In this document: piece by piece, positions 53,156 through 62,371 of the stretch
Numbering within the stretch: position 1 is the first letter of the stretch
How the letters are laid out: each line of letters begins with the position of its first letter
Translations under genes and position numbers: made by a program
Assembly (NCBI RefSeq): GCF_022008365.1
Contig: NZ_JAIRBA010000011.1
Location: forward strand, 1 to 64,000
Origin: Aequorivita vitellina
GTDB taxonomy: Bacteria; Bacteroidota; Bacteroidia; Flavobacteriales; Flavobacteriaceae
Reading direction: 5' to 3'
Length of the DNA: 64,000 nucleotides
The notes under the pieces: model-generated
What the model was told of the DNA's origin: nothing
Seen by the model: only the letters and a program-made list of their open reading frames with translations
Databases searched by the model: none

Positions 53156-54226
53156 ATGGAAAAAATATTAAATAAAAAAGGAAGCGTTTATTTCAAAGAA
53201 TTAGGATGGAACAAACTCTTACAACATATTGAAAAACAGAAGCCTGCAAAATTATTCATACTTGTTGATAACAACACCAAAACCCATTGTCTGCCTTATT
53301 TTTTAGAAAAATTAGGTGCTGATGAAAATATACCCACCATAACCATCCCTACAGGCGAAGAACACAAAAATATTGCGAGCTGTTTAAAGGTGTGGAATTC
53401 ACTTTCTGAAAAGAATGCAGATCGCAACAGCATAGTTATAAACCTTGGCGGCGGGGTAGTTACCGATCTCGGCGGTTTTGTAGCCGCTACATTTAAGCGC
53501 GGACTTACATTTATTAATATTCCCACTACCCTGTTAGCAATGGTAGACGCTTCTGTAGGGGGTAAAACCGGCGTTGACTTAGGGCACCTAAAAAACCAAA
53601 TAGGCGTTATAAAGCAGCCCGAAATGGTTATTTTAGACACTAATTTTTTAAATACATTGCCAAAAGAACACCTGTATTCGGGGTTTGCTGAAATGCTAAA
53701 ACACGGGTTAATTTATAGTGAAGAATATTGGGAACGAATAAAAAACTTAACTGTTGACAACAAAGTCGAATTAGATAAATTAATTTTTGATTCGGTGGCG
53801 ATAAAAAATGAAATCGTTACCAAAGATCCGTTTGAAACTAACCTACGTAAAACGCTAAATTACGGCCACACCCTTGGACACGGCATTGAATCGCATTTTT
53901 TAGAAAGCAATAGTAAACCAACCTTGCTTCACGGCGAAGCGGTAGCAATAGGTTTAATTCTGGCAACTTTTATTTCTTCAGAAAGCATCGGTTTCCCTAA
54001 AAATAGACTGAATGCGGTTTCCGAAACTATTTTAAATTACTTTCCAAAGGTAAATTTCACCCAAAACGATATTGAACACGTAATAAAACTACTGGTCTTT
54101 GATAAAAAAAATAGCAACGGGAAGGTACTCTTTGTACTCTTGGAGAATATTGGCTGTCCGCACATCAATTGCATTGTAAGTAACGATTTGATATTCAAAG
54201 CTTTTGAGTATTATAAAAATTTCTGA
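53156..54226 (+). CDS. aroB: 3-dehydroquinate synthase
   Basis: A 356-residue second enzyme of the shikimate pathway, NAD- and metal-dependent. Recognisable segments are PTGEEHKN, LGGGVVTDLGGFVAATFKRG, TTLLAMVDASVGGKTGVD, the metal His segment LNYGHTLGHGIE, and HGEAVAIG. Length and start agree with the family. It diverges from proline dehydrogenase. Confidence 0.97.
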   Translation: MEKILNKKGSVYFKELGWNKLLQHIEKQKPAKLFILVDNNTKTHCLPYFLEKLGADENIPTITIPTGEEHKNIASCLKVWNSLSEKNADRNSIVINLGGGVVTDLGGFVAATFKRGLTFINIPTTLLAMVDASVGGKTGVDLGHLKNQIGVIKQPEMVILDTNFLNTLPKEHLYSGFAEMLKHGLIYSEEYWERIKNLTVDNKVELDKLIFDSVAIKNEIVTKDPFETNLRKTLNYGHTLGHGIESHFLESNSKPTLLHGEAVAIGLILATFISSESIGFPKNRLNAVSETILNYFPKVNFTQNDIEHVIKLLVFDKKNSNGKVLFVLLENIGCPHINCIVSNDLIFKAFEYYKNF

Positions 54227-54303
54227 AAATAATCCTAAAAATATTTTTATCTCTTCTATTTTTGAATAGTTTTATAACCACAAATTAAAGATTGAATATT
54301 AAA

Positions 54304-54597
54304 ATGAAGCGAATTATTGTAGATTATAGAAAGCTAACTCCCGAAATACTTTCCTTATTAGTAGATAAATATCCAGACGGATACGATGACGACCACGTTA
54401 TAACTTTCAAAAATGCTAAAAATGAAACAGTTGAAGCCGTGGAAGTTAAAACCGAGGATGCTATTTATCTGGTTAAAGTGAGCTCTCGTTTGGAAATTTC
54501 AATGGCTAATTTTGATGAAGATGATTATGAAGATGCCGATTTTAACGAACCGATTAGTGAAATTCCGGAAAGAAAATTAAAAGACGAAGAGGAATAA
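54304..54597 (+). CDS. Small acidic unknown protein (97 aa)
   Basis: ATG 54304 gives a 97-residue protein; a TTG at 54292 would add four residues. An N-terminal alpha/beta half (IVDYRKLTPEILSLLVDKYPDG) leads into a very acidic tail with runs of Asp and Glu. It follows aroB by 77 bp and may be co-transcribed. It ends with a strong terminator. Function unknown. Confidence 0.75.
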   Translation: MKRIIVDYRKLTPEILSLLVDKYPDGYDDDHVITFKNAKNETVEAVEVKTEDAIYLVKVSSRLEISMANFDEDDYEDADFNEPISEIPERKLKDEEE

Positions 54598-54610
54598 ATT
54601 TATTCCAAAT

Positions 54611-54638
54611 AAAAAAGAGGCTCGAAAGCCTCTTTTTT
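54611..54638 (+). terminator. Terminator after the small acidic protein
   Basis: A perfect 12-bp stem AAAAAAGAGGCT/AGCCTCTTTTTT with loop CGAA. It has T-tracts on both sides and could serve both strands. Confidence 0.85.
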
Positions 54639-54662
54639 TATTTAAAATAATTTACCCTGTAA

Positions 54663-55217
54663 TTAGGCGTGTTGATGTTGGTGCTTTCCTTCTTTAATCT
54701 CTTCAATTAATTTAGAATTGAAAGCTGGCAAATCATCCGGATTTCTACTAGTTACAAACCCTTCATCCACAACCACTTCTTCATCTACCCAATTGGCACC
54801 AGCATTAATTAAATCGTCTTTAATTGAGTTAAAAGAAGTCATTTTTCTTCCTTCTACCACCTTGGCCGAAATTAAAATTTGCGGTCCATGGCATATTGCT
54901 GCCACAGGTTTTTTCTGCTCAAAGAAATGTTGCACAAATCGCAAAGCTTTGTCGTTTCTTCTTAGTTTATCGGGATTTATCACCCCTCCAGGCACTACCA
55001 AAGCGTTATAGTTTTCTGCTGCTACCCCATCGAGCGTATAATCTACATTGTAATTATTACTCCAGTTTCCGTCTGCCCAGCTTTTTATTGTTCCAGATTT
55101 TTCACTTATAATATCCACCTCAAATCCAGCATCTTCCATGGCTTCTTTTGGTGATTTCAATTCAGATTCTTCAAATCCATCTGTCGCTAAAATTGCAATT
55201 CTCTCTTTCATATTCAT
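54663..55217 (-). CDS. DJ-1/PfpI-family glutamine-amidotransferase-like protein
   Basis: A 184-residue single-domain protein. The nucleophile Cys is in VAAICHGPQIL (about residue 110), with an acidic residue in EESEL near the N terminus (about 18-20). Bacterial members act as glyoxalases, deglycases or stress proteins, so its exact role is undecided. The C terminus GKHQHQHA has an unusual His-Gln run. Confidence 0.92.
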   Translation of the reverse strand: MNMKERIAILATDGFEESELKSPKEAMEDAGFEVDIISEKSGTIKSWADGNWSNNYNVDYTLDGVAAENYNALVVPGGVINPDKLRRNDKALRFVQHFFEQKKPVAAICHGPQILISAKVVEGRKMTSFNSIKDDLINAGANWVDEEVVVDEGFVTSRNPDDLPAFNSKLIEEIKEGKHQHQHA

Positions 55218-55317
55218 TTTTTTTTGTTAAACAATCATTTTAAAACGAATATACCTTAGTAAAGCCAACTTATCAATTTTGCGCTATTAATGTTTTATTA
55301 ATCTTTGTTAACAACTA

Positions 55318-56274
55318 TTAAGACTCAGAATTACGAGTTAAGGCTTCAGCTTTATTTTTATCTGCTTCAACTTTTCGTTTATATTCACGAAGTGCTTCCA
55401 TTTCCCTTTCGTATGAAAGGGTTGCGTTGCTGGAAGGCTCTATTTTTATATTTTTTAAAAGCGCCCAATTAACAGTAAATTCAGCACCAAAAAACAATAT
55501 AAGGCAAGTGTAATACACCCATAATAATATAAGTACCAAGCTTCCTGCAGCGCCGTAAACCGAAGCCGGGTCTGATGTAGCAAAATAAAAGCCAATTAAA
55601 TACTTTCCAGCCAAAAATAACAACGCAGTCATAAATGCACCAATTAAATTGGTTTTCCATTTTATTTTAACATCGGGAAGCAGGGTAAAAATTGTAGCAA
55701 ACAACGCAGTAATGATTATTTGTGAAAAAACAAAATTTAAAATTTGCACCACTTGCGAAGATAGATCGGTGTAATAGCTTCCTATTAAGTCGCTTAAGGC
55801 ATTAATCGCACTTGTAACTACTAAGGAGATAAGCAGCAAAAGACCTATTGCCAAAACCATTCCGAAGGATATTGCCCGTCGTTTTAAAGTATCAATAAAG
55901 GTATTTTTTTTAGCGCGAACGCTCCAAATATCGTTTAACGCTTTTTGAAGTTGGAAAAATACACCCGTGGCACCAAATATAAGAACCCCAACCCCAAAAA
56001 TGATAAAAAGCACGGAGTTTTCCGAGAGGGCAGAGTTTACAATCATGGCCTGAACGAGTTCGGCACTACCCTTTCCTATTAGTCCGCTTATTTCGCTGGT
56101 AATTCTTCCTTCTACGGCTTCCCGGCCAAAAAACACACCCGCAAAATGAACGGTTATAATTAATAATGAAGGCAATGAAAATAAAGCATAATAAGCAATT
56201 ACAGCGCTCTTTGCCCAAGGGTCGTTTTTATCCCAACTTAAATACGTGGCTTTTAAAAGTTTAAGAAATCTCAT
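55318..56274 (-). CDS. YihY/BrkB-family membrane protein
   Basis: A 318-residue inner-membrane protein with about six helices, and the family phrases FFGREAVEGRI and YGAAGSLVLILLWVYYTCLILFFGAEF near the end. YihY family members are of uncertain function; RNase BN was an earlier misassignment. A basic C-terminal tail follows the last helix. Its start abuts the stop of the DinB-like gene, so the two are likely in one transcript. Confidence 0.92.
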   Translation of the reverse strand: MRFLKLLKATYLSWDKNDPWAKSAVIAYYALFSLPSLLIITVHFAGVFFGREAVEGRITSEISGLIGKGSAELVQAMIVNSALSENSVLFIIFGVGVLIFGATGVFFQLQKALNDIWSVRAKKNTFIDTLKRRAISFGMVLAIGLLLLISLVVTSAINALSDLIGSYYTDLSSQVVQILNFVFSQIIITALFATIFTLLPDVKIKWKTNLIGAFMTALLFLAGKYLIGFYFATSDPASVYGAAGSLVLILLWVYYTCLILFFGAEFTVNWALLKNIKIEPSSNATLSYEREMEALREYKRKVEADKNKAEALTRNSES

Positions 56275-56790
56275 TTATAAATAACGTTCAATTATAATAT
56301 TACGATGATGAATTTCGTGGCCACAAATTATATATCCTGCGGCAACCACAGACATAGGGCTATTGTTGGCCATTCCATTTCGTTTTAATTGGGCATCACT
56401 AAAACTTTTAAATAAAACAACACTGGCTTTGCGAACAACAGTATATTCCTGCAAAAGCAATTCGGGTGATTTACTGTTCGCCATTGCATTTTCGGCAAAA
56501 ATGTTTTCGTCGAATCCCTCTAAACTTGCCGCATCGATACGTGCAAAATACAGAGCTCTATAAGTAAAAACACGTTCGGTGTCTATTATATGTTGCAGGA
56601 TGTCTTTGGGTGTCCATTTGTTGTTCTGATAACGGTAATCCCATTTTTCTGAAGGTAAATCTTTAAAAAAAGATTCCGTCTCTAACAACCCCTGTTGCAA
56701 TGCCTGCGTTAATGGCGCATCAGGCACTAAATCGATATACTTTTGATAGTATGAATTATAATCTGAAGGAGCAATTTCGGAACGCTTCAT
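56275..56790 (-). CDS. DinB-family metal-binding protein
   Basis: A 171-residue four-helix bundle. The three metal-binding histidines are visible as the first His in DILQHIIDTERVF (about residue 67) and the pair in GHEIHHRN near the C terminus (about 158-162). DinB-like proteins include thiol-dependent transferases such as bacillithiol transferase. Its stop abuts the YihY start. Specific substrate unknown. Confidence 0.9.
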   Translation of the reverse strand: MKRSEIAPSDYNSYYQKYIDLVPDAPLTQALQQGLLETESFFKDLPSEKWDYRYQNNKWTPKDILQHIIDTERVFTYRALYFARIDAASLEGFDENIFAENAMANSKSPELLLQEYTVVRKASVVLFKSFSDAQLKRNGMANNSPMSVVAAGYIICGHEIHHRNIIIERYL

Positions 56791-56811
56791 AGTTTTCTTT
56801 TAAAGATAAAA

Positions 56812-56839
56812 AAAACCTTTGCGGTTGTGCAAAGGTTTT
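56812..56839 (-). terminator. Terminator after the Lrp-type regulator
   Basis: A perfect 11-bp stem AAAACCTTTGC/GCAAAGGTTTT, loop GGTTGT, followed by eight T on the minus strand. Confidence 0.85.
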
Positions 56840-56862
56840 AATATAAATAAAACGTTTTGTAA

Positions 56863-57342
56863 TTATATTTCTTTAAAAATAGAATGTAACAACCTCTTTT
56901 TGTCGTTAATACTCTCTTCCATAGAAATCATTGTTTCGGTACGGCTAACACCTTCAATATCATCTATTTGATAAATAACATCTTTAGCATGTGCAGTATC
57001 GCGAGCCCGTATTTTACAGAAAATATTGAATTTCCCGGTAGTTACGTGGGCTACGGTTACAAATGGAATTTCACTAATGCGTTCTAAAACAAATTGCGTT
57101 TGCGATGTTTTAAAAATAAAAACTCCCACGTAAGCAATAAAAGCATATCCAAGTTTTTTATAATCTACTTGAAGTGAAGAACCGGTAATAATACCAGCTT
57201 CTTCCATTTTTTTAACCCGTACGTGAATGGTTCCGGCGGAAATTTCTAATTTTTTAGCAATATCAGTAAAGGGGATTCTGGTATTGTCAATTAATAGGTC
57301 TAGAATTTTGTGGTCTGTGTCGTCTAATTTAAATTTTGGCAT
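56863..57342 (-). CDS. Lrp/AsnC-type transcriptional regulator
   Basis: A 159-residue regulator. The N-terminal winged helix-turn-helix (residues 5-60) has LDDTDHKILDLLIDNTRIPFTDIAKKLEISAGTIHVRVKKMEEAGII, and the RAM ligand domain follows (about 68-150). Such proteins sense amino acids. Neighbours are a DinB-like protein and an M14 peptidase, so peptide or amino acid use may be its target. The -7 box lies 17-24 bp upstream. Confidence 0.94.
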   Translation of the reverse strand: MPKFKLDDTDHKILDLLIDNTRIPFTDIAKKLEISAGTIHVRVKKMEEAGIITGSSLQVDYKKLGYAFIAYVGVFIFKTSQTQFVLERISEIPFVTVAHVTTGKFNIFCKIRARDTAHAKDVIYQIDDIEGVSRTETMISMEESINDKKRLLHSIFKEI

Positions 57343-57358
57343 GTTTTCTAATTTTTTG

Positions 57359-57366
57359 CAAAACTA
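57359..57366 (-). promoter_or_regulatory. -7 box before the Lrp-type gene
   Basis: On the minus strand this reads TAGTTTTG, about 17 nt before the ATG. The TTG element is not clear. Confidence 0.4.
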
Positions 57367-57373
57367 TGAAGTT

Positions 57374-58540
57374 TTAATTTAAAAAAGAATTGTTTTTATG
57401 AAAAAAGATTATCGATTCATTCGATTTGTCTCTTATTTTTGTAATATTCTCGCCAACTGTTAAATTTCCTTGAAGATTTGTTAAAATTTCAGCTCCGTTT
57501 ACATTCTTTTCAATATAGCCGAAGTAATTTTTTAAACTTCCTATTTCATCTATATATGGCTCAAAATTAATACGATCATCTTTTAACACTTCCCGATATT
57601 GTATTGCAACCGAAACGGGTTTATTATATTGGTCTAATTTTACATTCCTTAAAATAAGATCTTTATAATTTTTAAGATTTTCTGGAATGTCAAAATAAGC
57701 TGCGTGGGTTACTGTACTAGCCTTAGGTCCCACTATATCAAAAACCGATAATAAGGCGTAGAATATATATTCCCTTGTTTTTTCGCGTTGATAATCTTGC
57801 TTTGTGTGTCCCGCTTCAAATAAAATCGTAGGAATACCTTCCATCTGAAAAGTGTCGCCAACACAGGCCGGATTAAAACTATCGTCGTACCTCCCCACTT
57901 GGCCCGGAATATAGGTTTGCAAGGTTTTATTTATTGCAACAATATGCCGCATAGCTACTATTCTAGCTTCAGTTAAAGTTCTATTTTTATTCGCTGCAGG
58001 CGAAAGAAATGAAACTGTTGCAGGTTTGCCATTTTTAAAGCCGTAAATGGAACGTTGATCGTGTAGGTTGAGGCATAAAGATGGTTTAACTGCATCAACA
58101 ACGCGACGCAAGATTTGACTCTCCCGCTGCGATAAAGTTTGTGCATCGCGATTTAAATCAATATTATTTGCATTATGGCGCGTATAATTGCGGGCGCCAT
58201 CTGGATTAAGCATTGGCAACACATAAAATGAATAATCTTTTAAAAATTGATTTATCTCTGATTGAAAGTAATCTTTTTGATTAATAAATTTTATAAAATC
58301 GAAAATAGCTTTTGTTGTTGTTGATTCATTTCCGTGCATTTGAGACCAACCCAAAACAATTTTTTTTCCATTCCCAATTTTAAGCATGGGAATGTCTTCA
58401 CCCAATTCGGAATGACCTACCACGGTTAATTCAAAATTCAACTTATAATCGTTTAGCAGCGGATATATAGTATCTAAAAAAACATACCTGCCACTTATTC
58501 GCGATTCAAAATAATCTTTATACCAATGCGCTATTTTCAT
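57374..58540 (-). CDS. M14 zinc carboxypeptidase-family protein
   Basis: A 388-residue peptidase without signal peptide. The zinc site is HGNE (about residues 69-72) with the later His in NLHDQRS (about 160), the substrate Arg/Asn segment is NNIDLNRDAQ, and the catalytic Glu is in TILFEAGHTKQ (about 238-241). No signal peptide means a cytoplasmic role or processing by another route. It is 31 bp upstream of the Lrp-type gene on the same strand. Confidence 0.88.
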   Translation of the reverse strand: MKIAHWYKDYFESRISGRYVFLDTIYPLLNDYKLNFELTVVGHSELGEDIPMLKIGNGKKIVLGWSQMHGNESTTTKAIFDFIKFINQKDYFQSEINQFLKDYSFYVLPMLNPDGARNYTRHNANNIDLNRDAQTLSQRESQILRRVVDAVKPSLCLNLHDQRSIYGFKNGKPATVSFLSPAANKNRTLTEARIVAMRHIVAINKTLQTYIPGQVGRYDDSFNPACVGDTFQMEGIPTILFEAGHTKQDYQREKTREYIFYALLSVFDIVGPKASTVTHAAYFDIPENLKNYKDLILRNVKLDQYNKPVSVAIQYREVLKDDRINFEPYIDEIGSLKNYFGYIEKNVNGAEILTNLQGNLTVGENITKIRDKSNESIIFFHKNNSFLN

Positions 58541-58771
58541 ATCTAAAATAATAGTTTACAAAGTTAAACAATGGCTTGTTTACAATTGTAACCGAACGAA
58601 TACGTGTGTTTTGATTACAGGCGTAAACCCGATAACGCGGTTTTTTCCAATCTAAAACATCAAGAATAGACCAATGCGTTAAATCAACTTCAATAAATTT
58701 ATTTTCAGTTAGATAAAGCACATTAATTAAAGTTAGATTATAAGCATAATTTGATTATATATGATTTGTTT

Positions 58772-58801
58772 TTGCGGTTCATTAATTATAAATTACATTT
58801 G
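58772..58801 (+). promoter_or_regulatory. Promoter for the Xre-type regulator
   Basis: TTG 58772-58774, a 19-nt spacer and TACATTTG 58794-58801. The box lies after the first possible start (58761), so it supports ATG 58833 as the real start. Confidence 0.65.
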
Positions 58802-58832
58802 TAACCATCAAATCTTCTTAAATAGTGTTACA

Positions 58833-59249
58833 ATGGTAAACAGCGCGCAATTTACAAAAAGACTCGAAAAAATTCTGCAATATTACAGTCTCACTGCGGC
58901 TGCATTTGCCGAAGAAATTGATTTTAACCGCTCCACCATTTCACATTTATTGTCTGGAAGAAACAAACCAAGTTTAGAGTTTGTAATGAAACTTTATGAA
59001 AAATTTCCCGAGGTAGATATGGATTGGTTGCTATTTGGAAAAGGAAATTTCCCTACTCCATCGCAAAATGATGTAAAGGAAAATGTAACTAAAAAATCGA
59101 CTGTCTCAGAAAAAAAACCAATCGATCTTTTCTCAAACGAAACAATAAGGCAACAAGTGAAAATGGAGCACAGAACCGAAAATCAAAAACAGATTGATAA
59201 AATCGTGATCTTTTATAAAGATGGAAGCTTTAATGTTTACCAAAACTGA
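58833..59249 (+). CDS. Xre-family HTH regulator
   Basis: A 138-residue regulator. The helix-turn-helix is at residues 8-60 (LTAAAFAEEIDFNRSTISHLLSGRNKPSLEFVMKL), followed by WLLFGKG and a charged linker. The C-terminal KIVIFYKDGSFNVYQN is a short strand-rich tail found in this group. ATG 58833 lies 32 nt after a consensus promoter box. The target is unknown. Confidence 0.88.
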   Translation: MVNSAQFTKRLEKILQYYSLTAAAFAEEIDFNRSTISHLLSGRNKPSLEFVMKLYEKFPEVDMDWLLFGKGNFPTPSQNDVKENVTKKSTVSEKKPIDLFSNETIRQQVKMEHRTENQKQIDKIVIFYKDGSFNVYQN

Positions 59250-59292
59250 GTCGTTTACAGTAATTTTTCGGAAATTCGCATAAAAATTGATT

Positions 59293-59664
59293 ATGCGAAT
59301 TCTTTTATTTTTATTCGGTTGTTTTTTGTTTAGCGGTTGTTACGAATCTGAACGTAATTGTAGCGATTTTAAAACTGGAACATTTGAATTTGAAGCCCTC
59401 TCAGGCACCGAAGTATTTACAACTACTATCACTCGAAATGACTCTATAGAGGTAGATTACTATCAAGGAAAGACCGATTCGTCTTCAATTAGATGGATAA
59501 ACGATTGCGAATACGTACTAACAAAAATAAATCCAAAAAATCAGGCTGAAAAGAAGGCAATTCTTATTAAAATTTTAACCACTAGTAAAGATGAATATAC
59601 ATTTGAATTCAGTGAAGTTGGGAAGGTTAAAAAAAGTAAAGCTACTGCCAAAAGAGCTAAATAG
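59293..59664 (+). CDS. Small lipoprotein (123 aa)
   Basis: ATG 59293 is preferred over TTG 59287. Lipobox FSGC at about residue 16 follows a hydrophobic segment. The mature part is a beta-rich domain with RNDSIEVDYYQGKTD and a basic tail. It is 43 bp after the Xre-type gene. No function is assigned. Confidence 0.75.
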   Translation: MRILLFLFGCFLFSGCYESERNCSDFKTGTFEFEALSGTEVFTTTITRNDSIEVDYYQGKTDSSSIRWINDCEYVLTKINPKNQAEKKAILIKILTTSKDEYTFEFSEVGKVKKSKATAKRAK

Positions 59665-59749
59665 CACGACTTGTCATTTCCTTCTTAAACTTTAAAATTT
59701 AATTTACTAGTCCCCATTAATTGGGTGGTAGCCAAAATTTAAAATAGCT

Positions 59750-61807
59750 TTAAAAAAAGTATTTTCCCAAAATAGCAAAAAGGGTTTCTTGTTCTATAGG
59801 TTTTGTTAGATAATCGTTCATACCCGCTTTAATGCCACGTTCAATTGCTTCTTTGGTAGCATCTGCCGAAAAACCCAAAATGATGGCTTTATTCCCTATC
59901 TTTCTTAAATGTTGAACAATTTCAAACCCATCTTTGCCGGGCATGTGTACGTCCATAAATATGAGGTCGTATTGTTTTGAAACGCATTTTAGCAAAGCTT
60001 CGTCGCCATCTTTAGCAATATCTGGTTTAATACTTTTTTTGGACAGAATTTTTTCCAAAATCCTACAGTTTAAAAGATTATCGTCTACAATCAAGACATT
60101 TAAGTGACCTAAGTTTCTAAATTTCTTTCTACTTACCTTTTTATTTTGAGGATCGACCGTTGGAAATTTCAGAAAAACTTTAAACGTTGCTCCTTCTCCT
60201 AATTTGCTTTTTACATGAATGGTGCCCCCCATTAACTCAACCAGCATTTTAGTAATGGCAAGGCCCAAACCACTTCCCTGGTGTTTTTTTGTAATGCCAA
60301 AATCGAGTTGTTTAAATCGTTCAAAAATAACTTCTAACTGCGACGGATCTATTCCTACACCTGTATCAGTGATTCGAAAATTAATTTGAAGTTGGCCATT
60401 CACTTCCTTTTCCTCATAATAAACAGTTATGGCGCCTACATCTGTAAATTTTACAGCATTGCTTATTAAATTTGTAAAAATTTGCTCGGTACGTGAAATA
60501 TCGCCCATTACAACTTTGGTATCTTCAATATCGGCAAAATTAGTAGTTAGCTGTAGGCCTTTAATTTTGGCTGCTTGTGTGTATATTTCTACAATGTGTT
60601 TAAGTGTGATAAACGGATTGAAAGTTTCTTTTGTCAATTCTATTTTACCAGATTCTATTTTATCTATGTGAAGAATATTGTTAACTAGATTCAATAAAGT
60701 TCGCGAAGAGTTTTGCATTAGTTTTAAAAATTCTTTCTCGCTTGCTAAAAGCTTCTTACCCTCTAATATTTCAGAAATACTAAGAATAGCACTTAACGGG
60801 GTTCTTATTTCATGGCTCATATGCGAAAGGAACTGAGTTTTGGCTATTGAAGCTTCTTCGGCTTTAAGCCGCTCCTTTTTCAATTCTTCATTAAGGGTGT
60901 TAAGACGTTGGTTTACTGCCTTATCCTTTTTTAACTGGTATTTGTCTAGCATATAGAAATAATACAGCAACCCAATTAAAAATGAAACAAAAATGCTAAG
61001 TGCGAGAATAAAATTTTGCAGTGGGGTGGCTTTTAGTTCACTTTTAGAGTCGTACATAAACTCAAAATTCCACGTGCTACTCGATCGGTTAGAAAATGGC
61101 CTCAGTTTTTTAACGTAGACTTGGTTTTTTTTAAAAATAGCTGGATTAGGTTCGTTGTAACTATAAAAAGTTTTACCCGTATTGTCTTTTATTAATATAC
61201 TGAAAATGTTTTGTTTAGAACTAATATTATCAAATTGGCTTTTAAAATCCATCCCTGCCGAGACAGTGCCTTGAAAAGCATTGTTATAATAAACAGGTAC
61301 ATCTACTAAAAATGCCTTGCCACTTTGTGTTAGGTCTAACCACGAGGTTATATTTGTTAACGTGTCTTTAGAATTTGCAAACCAATCTGGATACCGGTAC
61401 GATAATTTTTTAATATCTAAGTTTAGCGCCTTCCTGTTGGGTTCTAAAGGATTTATAAAATTTATAACCCCGGTACTATCAATAAAAAAAACAAACTTGA
61501 TTGACTGGTTTTGTTTTAAAATGCGTTCTGAATCAGGTTTAATAAAGGTTTTGAAATTTCCATTACTCTCTACAATTCGGTCGCGTAACCCTTCGAGAGA
61601 ATGAATATTGTGATAAATAATCTTTTTAAAATCTTGGTAAGTAAGGCTGCCAACAATTTCTAGTTGCCTGAGCTTGAATTGCTTTTGTTCATTGATAACT
61701 CGGTAGTAGCTAACAACACTTATCGCCGTAAAGAAGAAAAATAAAACGAGCGAAAAGATGACAATTTTGTACCTCTTGTAAAATGAATTGAGTTTGGCTG
61801 TCAGCAT
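59750..61807 (-). CDS. Hybrid sensor histidine kinase with receiver
   Basis: A 685-residue membrane kinase. Membrane helices at about 16-36 and 265-287 bracket a periplasmic sensor domain of about 230 residues. A dimerisation helix carries the phospho-acceptor in MSHEIRTPLSA (about residue 331), the ATPase domain shows NLISNAVKF (N box) and DTGVGID (G1), and the C-terminal receiver has Asp in DLIFMDVHMPGKDG (about 617). It has no visible partner gene nearby. Confidence 0.92.
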   Translation of the reverse strand: MLTAKLNSFYKRYKIVIFSLVLFFFFTAISVVSYYRVINEQKQFKLRQLEIVGSLTYQDFKKIIYHNIHSLEGLRDRIVESNGNFKTFIKPDSERILKQNQSIKFVFFIDSTGVINFINPLEPNRKALNLDIKKLSYRYPDWFANSKDTLTNITSWLDLTQSGKAFLVDVPVYYNNAFQGTVSAGMDFKSQFDNISSKQNIFSILIKDNTGKTFYSYNEPNPAIFKKNQVYVKKLRPFSNRSSSTWNFEFMYDSKSELKATPLQNFILALSIFVSFLIGLLYYFYMLDKYQLKKDKAVNQRLNTLNEELKKERLKAEEASIAKTQFLSHMSHEIRTPLSAILSISEILEGKKLLASEKEFLKLMQNSSRTLLNLVNNILHIDKIESGKIELTKETFNPFITLKHIVEIYTQAAKIKGLQLTTNFADIEDTKVVMGDISRTEQIFTNLISNAVKFTDVGAITVYYEEKEVNGQLQINFRITDTGVGIDPSQLEVIFERFKQLDFGITKKHQGSGLGLAITKMLVELMGGTIHVKSKLGEGATFKVFLKFPTVDPQNKKVSRKKFRNLGHLNVLIVDDNLLNCRILEKILSKKSIKPDIAKDGDEALLKCVSKQYDLIFMDVHMPGKDGFEIVQHLRKIGNKAIILGFSADATKEAIERGIKAGMNDYLTKPIEQETLFAILGKYFF

Positions 61808-61860
61808 CTCTAAAGTTACTAAAAAATATTTTTTTTATAATAACTTTCTGAGTGCTATTT

Positions 61861-62295
61861 TTACAAGGTGTCTTTACTTTTTAAAATTGTATTTTGTTCT
61901 TCCATCAATTTTTCAATATTTGATAAAAGCTGAATATTCTTAGGCGTTTCTACCGTTTTGTCATGAGGATCTTCAGATTTTTTCTTGAAGCGATTAATGA
62001 ATTTAATAACCACAAATATTGTAAAAGCAATAATAAAAAAGTCAATTAATGCTTCCAGAAGTTCACCGTAACCCACTGCAACTTCGGCTGCGGTGTCTGA
62101 GGCAGTACGCAGTACATATTTTTTATCAGAAAGCTTAACACCATCTGTAAGCATAGATAGTGGGGGCATTACCACTTTTTTTACAATAGTGCTAATTACA
62201 TTATTAAAGGCGGTACCAATGACGATTCCCACCGCCATGTCTATCATATTGCCTTTTATTGCAAAGTTTTTAAACTCTTGAAAGAATGTAGCCAT
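61861..62295 (-). CDS. mscL: Large-conductance mechanosensitive channel
   Basis: A 144-residue inner-membrane protein. The first helix with the phrase NMIDMAVGIVIGTAFNNVIS is at about residues 14-38, followed by KKVVMPPLSML, and the second helix is at about 78-100. The C-terminal coiled helix is typical. It opens on membrane stretch to release solutes under osmotic downshock. Confidence 0.96.
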   Translation of the reverse strand: MATFFQEFKNFAIKGNMIDMAVGIVIGTAFNNVISTIVKKVVMPPLSMLTDGVKLSDKKYVLRTASDTAAEVAVGYGELLEALIDFFIIAFTIFVVIKFINRFKKKSEDPHDKTVETPKNIQLLSNIEKLMEEQNTILKSKDTL

Positions 62296-62371
62296 AGATT
62301 AATTTCTGGATTAGAAAAATACAAGTTTAGGAAACTTTCTGCAGATAGAAAAGTGAAAGTAACAACCAACC

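Noticed and set aside
58518-58721. 67-codon minus-strand frame between the M14 peptidase and the Xre-type gene
   Set aside because: It overlaps the start of the peptidase gene by 23 nt, has no promoter box or recognised motif, and ends in the peptidase region. A real small protein cannot be excluded, but nothing supports it beyond being open.
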